A stretch of 12,140 nt of DNA, taken from assembly GCA_003220975.1 (NCBI GenBank), contig QHTX01000088.1, forward strand, positions 23,260 to 35,399, written 5' to 3'. The notes beneath the pieces are model-generated. The model made no database searches and was not told the DNA's origin. It worked only from the letters and a program-made list of their open reading frames with translations. Each line of letters opens with the position of its first letter. Positions within the stretch are counted from its first letter, which is position 1. This stretch comes from Gemmatimonadota bacterium. GTDB lineage: Bacteria > Gemmatimonadota > Gemmatimonadetes > Gemmatimonadales > GWC2-71-9. Positions 6,634-12,140 of the stretch are shown one piece after another. A program made the translations under genes and the position numbers.

Positions 6634-6762
6634 TCAGCGTGCCACGAACAGGCAGAGGCCGGCGAAGGCCAGGATGATTGCGAAGGTCCCCAACACCACC
6701 CACACAACGAGTTTCCACAGTCCGACCGCGACCTTTTTGAGGAGCTCCAGACCGTCCGTCAT
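6634..6762 (-). CDS. 42-residue single-pass membrane peptide
   Basis: A very short gene, too small for most gene finders. It starts MTDGLELLKKVAVGLWKL and continues with about 25 hydrophobic residues to the C-terminal FVAR, which predicts a short cytosolic or amphipathic head and one membrane helix. Support for it being real is good: the ATG overlaps the Lgt-like gene's stop (ATGA, 6759-6762), and GGAGG lies six bases before it. No family is recognised. Between the Lgt-like and radical SAM genes, it may be a subunit or tether of the same membrane system, which is inference. The frame continues after its UGA with a second hydrophobic stretch. Confidence 0.7.
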   Translation of the reverse strand: MTDGLELLKKVAVGLWKLVVWVVLGTFAIILAFAGLCLFVAR

Positions 6763-7514
6763 GGCCGGCCTCCGTGCAACGCGAGGGTGGTGTAGTGCCC
6801 CCCAGCGCGACGCCCGGCGAAATAGACGCCGAGCGCCACCGTCGCCGGGATGAGGAACAGCTGCGGCCGCGTGAGCCCCGCCCACACCACGTCGTTGCCG
6901 CGCACGAACTCGACGGCGAACCGGAAGAGCGCGTAGGCCAGCAGGTAAATCTTGAACAACTCCCCTTTCACCGAGACGCGGGGCCGGGCCCACCAGAGGA
7001 GCCCGAACAGGCCGAACTGGAAGATGATCTCATAAAGGAAGGACGGGTGACGCGGCTCGCCGTCGTAGAACGTGACCGCCCAGGCGAGCCGGGTCGGCGT
7101 GCCGGGGAGCTCGGTGAAGAAGCAGCCCCAGCGGCCCACCGCCATCGCCAGCGCGACGGCGGGTGCGAACAGGTCGCCCGTCGGCTCGCGATACCCCACC
7201 AGCCGCTTGGTGAGGACCACGCCGGCGTATGCGCCCGCGAGCCCGCCGAGGATGCTGCGGCCGCCGCCGACCAGGAAGCCGCGCAGCGTCGGCTCGGGCG
7301 CGATGGCAACGTAGCGCCACAGCGCGGACAGCCGGGCGGCGACGGCGCCGCACAGCAGCGCGCCGACCACGATCCACAGAATGCGCTCGTCCACCATGTC
7401 CCGGCGACGCGCTTCCGCCAAGAACACGAGCAGCCCAGCGAGGACGCCGAGCAACACGAAGAAATCGTGGGTGGGGACGGCGTAGGACCAGAGGTGGAAC
7501 AAGACGGGCCGCAC
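6759..7514 (-). CDS. Lgt-like integral membrane protein with substituted active-site residues
   Basis: 251 residues with about seven hydrophobic segments. Motifs of prolipoprotein diacylglyceryl transferase (Lgt) are present in order: PVLFHL at the N-terminus, SILGGLAGA (87-95), GRWGCFF (127-133), RHPSFLYE (155-162) and VEFVRGND (201-208). Lgt moves a diacylglyceryl group from phosphatidylglycerol to lipoprotein cysteines at the membrane. The two arginines matching E. coli Arg143 and Arg239 are kept (Arg128, Arg205). However, the place of E. coli His103 holds Leu89, Asn146 is Cys131, and the Tyr26 region reads THDFF. It may therefore use a similar lipid donor for another acceptor. The start is a GTG without a Shine-Dalgarno sequence. 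The stop overlaps the 42-aa gene. A true but divergent Lgt remains possible. Confidence 0.82.
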   Translation of the reverse strand: MRPVLFHLWSYAVPTHDFFVLLGVLAGLLVFLAEARRRDMVDERILWIVVGALLCGAVAARLSALWRYVAIAPEPTLRGFLVGGGRSILGGLAGAYAGVVLTKRLVGYREPTGDLFAPAVALAMAVGRWGCFFTELPGTPTRLAWAVTFYDGEPRHPSFLYEIIFQFGLFGLLWWARPRVSVKGELFKIYLLAYALFRFAVEFVRGNDVVWAGLTRPQLFLIPATVALGVYFAGRRAGGHYTTLALHGGRP

Positions 7515-7531
7515 GCGCCAACATATGGCGC
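7515..7531 (-). promoter_or_regulatory. Hairpin touching the Lgt-like start codon
   Basis: GCGCCA-ACATA-TGGCGC forms a 6-bp stem with a 5-nt loop ending directly before the GTG at 7514. The loop region read on the minus strand contains TATGTT, a -10-like hexamer five bases before the start. It could therefore be either a promoter element or a structure controlling initiation. It lies in the 45-bp gap after the M20 gene; nothing else is visible in that gap. Confidence 0.3.
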
Positions 7532-7559
7532 CCCGGAACGGAGCGCAAACCTCGCGACG

Positions 7560-8726
7560 TCAGCCGGCGGCCTCGAGGTATCGCACGACCGTGCGGGTCA
7601 GCAGCTCCGCGCCGATCGTGAGGCTCTCCTCGTCGATGTCGAACGTCGGGCTGTGGTGCGGCGCGCCCTTCCCGGCGGGCGGCGCCGAACCGACGAAGGC
7701 GAAAGCCCCGGGCACTTTCGCGAGGTAGACCGACATGTCCTCGCCGCCCATTGTCCGCACGCCGTCGATCACACGGTTCTTCCCTACGATTTCCTCCCCT
7801 ACGCTTCTCATCAGCTCGGTCATGGGCGGGTCGTTCACCAGCGGTTTCGAAAGCCGCCGGTACCGCACCTCCGCAGTCGCGCCGAACGCCCGCGCGATCC
7901 CCTGCGCCGTGTCCGTGACGAGCTGGGGGGCTTCCTCGTAGAACCGGCCGCCGAACGTTCGCACGGTGCCGCGCAGATCGGCGCGGCCGGGAATGACGTT
8001 GAACGCGTGGCCGGCGCTCACCTGCGTGACCGACACGACGCCCTCCTCGAACGGATTGCGGCGGCGCGACACGAGGCTCTGGAGGCCCGTGACCACGTGC
8101 GCCGCGATCAGCACGGGGTCGATCGCCTGATGCGGCGCCGCGGCGTGGCCGCCCTTGCCCAGGATCGTGATCTCGAACTGGTCGACGGACGCCATCACCG
8201 ACCCCGGCATCAGGCCGATCGTGCCCGCCGGGAGGTCGTTCCAGAGGTGAATCCCGAACGCGGCGTGGACCGTGGGCGCCTCGAGCACGCCGTCCCGGAC
8301 CATCGCTTCGGCGCCGTCCGAGATCTCCTCGGCGGGCTGGAAGGCGAACTTGACGGAGCCCGGGAGCGCCGTCGTGTGCAACCGCCGCGCTACCTCGAGG
8401 GCGATCGCTACGTGTCCGTCGTGGCCGCAGGCGTGCATCTTGCCCGGGTAACGCGAGCGGTAGGGGACATCGTTCGCTTCCTCCACCGGGAGCCCGTCCA
8501 TATCGGCGCGGATCAGCACGCACCGGCCGGTGCCGCCCCCCCCGTCGCGCAGGGCGACGACGCCGGTCTTGGCCACGCCCTTCTTCACCGTGTAGCCGAG
8601 CCGTTCGAGGCGCTCGGCCACCAGGGCACCGGTGCGGCGCTCCTCGAACCCCAGCTCGGGGTGTTGGTGCAGGTCGCGGCGCGTCGCGACGAGCTGAGCG
8701 CGGTCGACGGGCGGCAGGCTGATCAT
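7560..8726 (-). CDS. M20D family amidohydrolase (hippurate / N-acyl-amino-acid hydrolase type)
   Basis: 388 residues, the normal length for this metal-dependent family that removes acyl groups from amino acids or related amides. Motifs are DLHQHPELGFEE (18-29), RADMDGLPVEE (73-83), HACGHDGH (98-105, ligands Cys100 and His102), QPAEE (130-134, Glu133-Glu134), GIHLWNDLPAGTIG (158-171, His160) and HHSPTFDID (357-365). The lid or dimerisation domain covers about 185-300. All metal ligands expected of the M20D subgroup are present, so it should be active with zinc, manganese or a similar metal. The substrate cannot be read from the sequence; hippurate, indole-acetyl-amino acids, N-acetyl-diaminopimelate and other N-acyl amino acids are all possible. 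There is no signal peptide. The ATG at 8726 overlaps the nth stop in ATGA, so it is translated with nth. Confidence 0.93.
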   Translation of the reverse strand: MISLPPVDRAQLVATRRDLHQHPELGFEERRTGALVAERLERLGYTVKKGVAKTGVVALRDGGGGTGRCVLIRADMDGLPVEEANDVPYRSRYPGKMHACGHDGHVAIALEVARRLHTTALPGSVKFAFQPAEEISDGAEAMVRDGVLEAPTVHAAFGIHLWNDLPAGTIGLMPGSVMASVDQFEITILGKGGHAAAPHQAIDPVLIAAHVVTGLQSLVSRRRNPFEEGVVSVTQVSAGHAFNVIPGRADLRGTVRTFGGRFYEEAPQLVTDTAQGIARAFGATAEVRYRRLSKPLVNDPPMTELMRSVGEEIVGKNRVIDGVRTMGGEDMSVYLAKVPGAFAFVGSAPPAGKGAPHHSPTFDIDEESLTIGAELLTRTVVRYLEAAG

Positions 8727-9406
8727 ACCCGAGAGCTCGGGCACAGCTGATTCACCACACACTCCTCGCACTTCGGCCGCCGCGCGATGCACACGCGGCG
8801 CCCGTGCAGGATCAGAGTGTGCGAGAACCACGTCCACTTGTCGCGCGGCACGAGCGCCATCAGGTCCCGCTCGATCTTCGCGGGGTCCTCTTGTTTCGTC
8901 AGGCCGAGCAGCGTCGAGAGGCGCTGGACATGGGTGTCGACCACGACCCCTTCGTTCTTGCCGAACCACGTCCCGAGCACGACGTTCGCGGTCTTCCGGC
9001 CCACGCCGGGCAGCTGGACCAGCTGCTCCATCGTGTCGGGCACTTCGCCGCCGTGGCGCTCCACCAGGGCCTGGGCCATCCCGATGATCGACTTGGTCTT
9101 GTTGCGGAAGAATCCTGTGCTGTGGATCTCCTGCTCCAACGCCGCCGGGTTCGCAGCCGCGTAGTCCGCGGCCGTGCGGTACTTCGCGAACAACGCGGGG
9201 GTCACCATGTTGACCCGGGCATCGGTGGACTGGGCCGAGAGGATCGTCGCGACGAGCAGCTCGAGGGCGCTGCGGTGGTGGAGGGCGCAGGTGGCGTCGG
9301 GATAGGCACGCCCCAGCCGCGCGACGATCTTGCGGGTGCGCGCCCGCAGCTGCGCCGGCGTTTCCCGCGTGCGGGGGCGGGGGCGGTGGACGGTTTGCTT
9401 GGCCAT
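8723..9406 (-). CDS. nth: Endonuclease III (DNA glycosylase / AP lyase)
   Basis: 227 residues, the usual size. The enzyme excises oxidised pyrimidines and nicks the abasic site in base excision repair. The helix-hairpin-helix reads LPGVGRKTANVVLG (132-145) with catalytic Lys138, followed by the catalytic Asp157 in VVVDTHVQR. The C-terminal [4Fe-4S] loop is complete: Cys206, Cys213, Cys216 and Cys222 (C-x6-C-x2-C-x5-C). An early DNA-binding segment ELLVATILSAQSTD (49-62) is also typical. The ATG at 9406 was chosen although the frame stays open to 9499, because the extra residues would come from the inverted 8-mer repeat and look non-protein-like. No Shine-Dalgarno sequence precedes the start. 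The M20 gene overlaps its stop by four bases. Confidence 0.97.
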   Translation of the reverse strand: MAKQTVHRPRPRTRETPAQLRARTRKIVARLGRAYPDATCALHHRSALELLVATILSAQSTDARVNMVTPALFAKYRTAADYAAANPAALEQEIHSTGFFRNKTKSIIGMAQALVERHGGEVPDTMEQLVQLPGVGRKTANVVLGTWFGKNEGVVVDTHVQRLSTLLGLTKQEDPAKIERDLMALVPRDKWTWFSHTLILHGRRVCIARRPKCEECVVNQLCPSSRV

Positions 9407-9415
9407 GCTTCGGGG

Positions 9416-9421
9416 AACGTA
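9416..9421 (-). promoter_or_regulatory. Possible -10 element before nth
   Basis: The minus strand reads TACGTT nine bases before the nth ATG, and no Shine-Dalgarno sequence lies in between. It has the TANNNT form and resembles TACATT before the DUF255 gene at the same distance. No -35 hexamer is recognised; the repeat occupies that position. Confidence 0.3.
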
Positions 9422-9428
9422 AGAACGG

Positions 9429-9506
9429 CGACGGAAAGACGGAAGGACGGAACGGGGATGAACGGTCGGTGACGCATCCCCTTTCCGTCCTTCCGTCATT
9501 CCGTCG
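9429..9506. repeat. Inverted array of 8-bp units forming a long hairpin
   Basis: Three tandem octamers GACGGAAN (9430-9453) face three tandem octamers TTCCGTCN (9483-9506). The 24-bp arms 9429-9452 and 9483-9506 pair with a single mismatch. The stem then continues, after one unpaired base on each side, with GGGGATG (9454-9460) against CATCCCC (9475-9481), leaving a 14-nt loop. The right arm covers the last codons and stop (9496-9498) of the hydrolase gene, and the whole element fills most of the gap before nth. No T-run follows on the minus strand. It may end or protect the hydrolase transcript, or be a dispersed repeat; copy number elsewhere cannot be seen here. Confidence 0.75.
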
Positions 9507-10353
9507 CAGTTAGCTTTCCTGGCAGAAACCCGTCCAGCGCCCGCACGAACTCTTCCGTCGCCTCGACGTGCGGCGCGTGCCCGGTCGCAAGCTCGATCAC
9601 GCCGGCGTGCAGCAGGGCCGCCGTCTCGCGGGCCGATTCGAGCGGAATCGGGTCGTAGATGCCGTGGAGGACCAGGGAGCGGGGAGCGGCGTCGTTCGGG
9701 AATGTCCGCCGGATGCGGTCGCGCAGGTCATAGGCTCCCAGGCTCTCCCACACGGCGTCCTGGGTGCGGGCCGTGACGCGAAACGGGGTCATCTCGGCCG
9801 CCCGGCTCGGGTCCCGGAAGTAGCCCGCGACGGATAGCGCGAACGCGAGGCGGCGATACTTTTCGGGGTCGCTCCGGGCGAGCCCGGAAGCCGTGAGCTG
9901 GGCCCTCGACCGGGCGATCCACGGCTCGGCCATGCGCGCGCTGAAGCGGCGCTGGAACTCGTCACGCCCCGCGGCCGTGACTGGGGCGGGCGCGACCAGC
10001 GCCAGCCTCTCGATCGCGTTCGGATGCTCGAGCGCGTACAGCACGGCGAGCAGGCCGCCCCAGGAGTAGCCGAGCAGCGTGACGTGGTCGAGCGCCCAAT
10101 GCTCGCGCAGCGCCTCGAGGTCGGCCACCTGCTCGCGCCAGCCGACGGCCAAGTCCCGCGGGACGGGTGACCGTCCTCCGCCGCGCTGGTCGTAATAGTA
10201 GAGTGCACGGCCCCGGGCCAGCCGGTCGTACTGCGGCAGGAGGTAGTCGTGGTGAGCGCCCGGGCCGCCGTGCAACACGACCACGGGCGGACCGTCCCCG
10301 GCGCGCCGGGTGTAGAGACGGACGCCGTTGACCGCGACCAGCGTTTCGTTCAT
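9496..10353 (-). CDS. Alpha/beta hydrolase, proline iminopeptidase-like
   Basis: 285 residues with the single alpha/beta-hydrolase fold. The oxyanion-hole motif VVVLHGGPGAHHDY (24-37) and DQRGGGRS (55-62) match proline iminopeptidases (usually DQRGxGxS). The nucleophile is Ser97 in GYSWGG, the acid probably Asp234 in HGIYDPIP, and the base His259 in TGHAPHVE. These enzymes release N-terminal proline from short peptides, but the same fold serves many ester and amide hydrolases, so the substrate is open. No signal peptide is present, so a cytosolic location is expected. The ATG at 10353 is preferred to an upstream reading to 10404, which would overlap the divergent permease gene. No Shine-Dalgarno sequence precedes it. 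The last codons lie inside the inverted 8-mer repeat. Confidence 0.92.
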   Translation of the reverse strand: MNETLVAVNGVRLYTRRAGDGPPVVVLHGGPGAHHDYLLPQYDRLARGRALYYYDQRGGGRSPVPRDLAVGWREQVADLEALREHWALDHVTLLGYSWGGLLAVLYALEHPNAIERLALVAPAPVTAAGRDEFQRRFSARMAEPWIARSRAQLTASGLARSDPEKYRRLAFALSVAGYFRDPSRAAEMTPFRVTARTQDAVWESLGAYDLRDRIRRTFPNDAAPRSLVLHGIYDPIPLESARETAALLHAGVIELATGHAPHVEATEEFVRALDGFLPGKLTATE

Positions 10354-10372
10354 CGCGTCACAAGTTAAACGG
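10354..10372. promoter_or_regulatory. 19-bp divergent gap between hydrolase and permease start codons
   Basis: Only 19 bp separate the two divergent start codons. On the minus strand TAACTT (complement of 10362-10367) ends eight bases before the hydrolase ATG and is a -10 candidate. On the plus strand the AT-rich GTTAAAC lies directly before the permease ATG. Neither side has a Shine-Dalgarno sequence. Promoter parts must extend into one or both coding regions if these starts are right. Confidence 0.35.
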
Positions 10373-12140
10373 ATGAAGCCGCTTCGCTTTCCGACCGCGC
10401 TCACGCCGCCGGTGCTCCGGCGACTCGGCCTCGCCGACGTGGTGATCCTGTGCCTCGTCGCCGGGGCGATCGCGACCGTGGTCGCGTTCGCCCGCGAGTT
10501 CGAGGCGCCGTTCCTGCAGGCGGTGCGGATCGATCTCCGTCCCGCAGCGCTGCCGCGCTACACGCTGTACTCGCTCATGCGCGGCGTGCTGGCGCTCCTC
10601 ATCTCGTATCTCTTCGCGCTGGGCTTCGGTTGGGCGGCGGCGCGGTCGCGCGCCGCCGAGCGGCTGCTCCTGCCGCTGCTCGACATCCTGCAGAGCATCC
10701 CCGTGCTGGGCTTCCTACCCGGGCTGGTGCTCGGGCTCGTCGCGCTGTTCCCCACGCGCAACGTGGGCCTCGAGCTGGCGGCGATCCTGATGATCTTCAC
10801 GGCGCAGGCGTGGAACCTGGCGCTTGCCTTCTACAACTCCCTGAAGGCGCTCCCCGACCCGCTGCGCGACGCGTGCAAGGTCGCGGGCTGGCCGCCGCGG
10901 CGGACCTTCTGGCAGCTCGAGGTGCCGGGGGCCGCGCAGGGGCTCGTCTGGAACGGGATGCTGTCGATGGCAGGCGGCTGGTTCTTCCTGATGGTGAACG
11001 AGGCGTTCCGCCTGGGGGACCGCGACTACCGTCTCCCCGGGGTCGGCTCGTACATGAGCGTGGCGCTGGACCAGGGGAACGTGTCGGCGATGGCGCTGGC
11101 GATCCTCGCGATGACCGTGATGATCGTCGGCGTGGACCAGCTGTTGTGGCGCCCGCTGGTCGTGTGGGTCGAGAAGTTCCGGCTGGACGAGACGACGGGT
11201 GGCGCGGGGGGAAGGGCGTCGTCCTGGGTGCTCGACTTCCTGCGGCGGGCGCGCTTGCCGCGCCGCGCGGCGCGGCTGCGGCGGCGTGCCTATCTCACCG
11301 CGCGCCGGGCGACCCGCCCGCTCGAGGGTCCGCTGCGCGCCGCCACGCCGGTGATCCTGCGCGCGCCGCGGCTCGCGCTCGAGCATCCGGTCGCGCGCAA
11401 GCTGGCGGGTGCGCTGCTCGTCGCGGGAATCGCCGCGGCCGCGGCGCTGGGCCTGTGGCGGCTGTGGCTGCTGCTCGCGCAGCTGGGACCCCCGGAGTGG
11501 GGCCAGCTCGCATCGTCGGCCGCGCTCACGTTCGCGCGGGTGACGGGGGCGGTGATCGTCTCCACGGCGTGGGCGCTTCCCGCAGGTGTCGTCATCGGGC
11601 GCTCGCCGCGGCTCGCGCGCGCGCTGCAGCCCGTCATCCAGGTGGTGGCGTCGTTCCCGGCGCCGATGCTCTTTCCCATCGTCGTGCTGCTGTTCGCGCG
11701 CCTCGGCGTCGGGCTCGGCGTGGGAGCGGTCGCGCTGATGGTGCTCGCGGGCCAGTGGTACATCTTGTTCAACGTGATCTCCGCCGTGGCCGCGATCCCC
11801 GAGCAGTTCAAGGACGCGGCCACGGTGTTCCGGCTGTCCACCGGCGCGCGCTGGCGCACCCTGTACCTGCCGGCGGCGTTCCCCGCGCTCGTGACGGGGT
11901 GGGTGACGGCGGCCGGCGGCGCGTGGAACGGCTCGATCGTCGCCGAATACATCGAAGCGGGCGGCACGCTGCGGGTGACCCGCGGCCTCGGCAGCCTGAT
12001 CAGTGAGGCCACGGCACACGCCAATTTCCCGCTGCTCGCGGGGGGGATCGCGTTGATGAGCCTGATCGTCGTCGGTTGGAACCGGGTCGTGTGGCGCTCG
12101 CTCATGGTGTGGGCGCAGACGCGCTTCGGGGCGGGAACAT
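10373..12140 (+). CDS. Duplicated ABC transporter permease (NitT/TauT-like, COG4986 type), 3' end cut
   Basis: At least 589 residues, running off the right edge; family length suggests only a few codons are missing. Two permease units are fused. Unit one spans about 20-265, with its coupling (EAA-type) loop at LKALPDPLRDACKVAGW (157-173). Unit two spans about 345-580, with its loop at IPEQFKDAATVFRLSTGARW (475-494). Both end in the WN-G-containing segment typical of nitrate, sulfonate and bicarbonate permeases (LVWNGMLSMAGGWFF near 191-205, AWNGSIVAEY near 517-526). A basic linker, about 280-330, joins them and contains many arginines. The protein should form the membrane channel of an anion importer or related ABC system, with an ATPase and binding protein expected downstream. 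The ATG at 10373 gives a natural short tail before the first membrane helix; no Shine-Dalgarno sequence is visible. Confidence 0.88.
   Translation, partial: MKPLRFPTALTPPVLRRLGLADVVILCLVAGAIATVVAFAREFEAPFLQAVRIDLRPAALPRYTLYSLMRGVLALLISYLFALGFGWAAARSRAAERLLLPLLDILQSIPVLGFLPGLVLGLVALFPTRNVGLELAAILMIFTAQAWNLALAFYNSLKALPDPLRDACKVAGWPPRRTFWQLEVPGAAQGLVWNGMLSMAGGWFFLMVNEAFRLGDRDYRLPGVGSYMSVALDQGNVSAMALAILAMTVMIVGVDQLLWRPLVVWVEKFRLDETTGGAGGRASSWVLDFLRRARLPRRAARLRRRAYLTARRATRPLEGPLRAATPVILRAPRLALEHPVARKLAGALLVAGIAAAAALGLWRLWLLLAQLGPPEWGQLASSAALTFARVTGAVIVSTAWALPAGVVIGRSPRLARALQPVIQVVASFPAPMLFPIVVLLFARLGVGLGVGAVALMVLAGQWYILFNVISAVAAIPEQFKDAATVFRLSTGARWRTLYLPAAFPALVTGWVTAAGGAWNGSIVAEYIEAGGTLRVTRGLGSLISEATAHANFPLLAGGIALMSLIVVGWNRVVWRSLMVWAQTRFGAGT

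Noticed and set aside
6774..8750. A 658-codon open frame on the plus strand
   Set aside because: It runs antisense across both the Lgt-like and M20 genes and has no recognisable domain; a mirror of their codon use.
9407..9499. A 31-residue N-terminal extension of endonuclease III
   Set aside because: The extension is translated from the inverted 8-mer repeat and the family starts near the ATG at 9406.
9429..9506. A classical intrinsic terminator
   Set aside because: The stem is strong but no run of T follows on the minus strand and the stem starts inside the coding region.
10450..12006. A 518-codon plus-strand frame overlapping the permease
   Set aside because: It is a shifted frame of the permease gene; the frame from 10373 shows two full permease units with coupling loops.
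10715..12019. A 434-codon minus-strand frame opposite the permease
   Set aside because: Charged low-complexity shadow without motifs.

Overview
The window is 12.1 kb of very GC-rich, gene-dense bacterial DNA. It holds twelve protein genes, two of them cut by the window edges, and no rRNA, tRNA, CRISPR array or insertion sequence that I could see. The GC-rich composition, the secreted proteins whose signal peptides end in '...LAAQ' and the DUF2911 and DUF6941 families suggest Gemmatimonadota or a similar soil or sediment phylum. That placement is inference from style, not from a marker gene.

Eleven genes lie on the minus strand. In transcription order (right to left) they are: an alpha/beta hydrolase of the proline iminopeptidase type (9496-10353); endonuclease III, nth (8723-9406); an M20D amidohydrolase (7560-8726); a divergent Lgt-like membrane protein (6759-7514); a 42-residue membrane peptide (6634-6762); a tetraether-lipid-synthase-like (MJ0619-type) radical SAM enzyme (4931-6499); a 92-residue membrane protein (4644-4922); a DUF255 / YyaL thioredoxin-fold protein (2531-4522); a cytosolic cyclophilin (2059-2508); two secreted tandem paralogs, the second carrying a C-terminal DUF2911 domain (1367-2062 and 249-1370); and the 5' part of a DUF6941 gene (1-194). 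Only one gene is on the plus strand, a duplicated ABC permease of the NitT/TauT-like COG4986 type (10373 to beyond the right edge). It diverges from the hydrolase with 19 bp between the two start codons.

The genes form tight blocks with ATGA overlaps at 8723-8726, 6759-6762, 2059-2062 and 1367-1370. The most interesting block is 4644-7514: Lgt-like protein, 42-aa membrane peptide, radical SAM enzyme, 92-aa membrane protein. The radical SAM protein has the cysteine layout of the MJ0619/Tes family, which joins lipid chains by carbon-carbon bonds. The Lgt-like protein keeps the fold motifs but lacks several residues that matter in E. coli Lgt. Together they look like a membrane-lipid modification cassette that I cannot match to a described system.

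The intergenic DNA is also unusual. Inverted-repeat elements sit where a minus-strand gene ends: an inverted array of 7-mers (199-245), a triple palindrome element (4575-4653) and an inverted array of 8-mers (9429-9506). Genes that follow a gap have no Shine-Dalgarno sequence, and four of them have a TANNNT hexamer 5-9 nt before the start codon, suggesting leaderless or nearly leaderless transcripts. Most genes inside the blocks have a good Shine-Dalgarno sequence or overlap the preceding stop.
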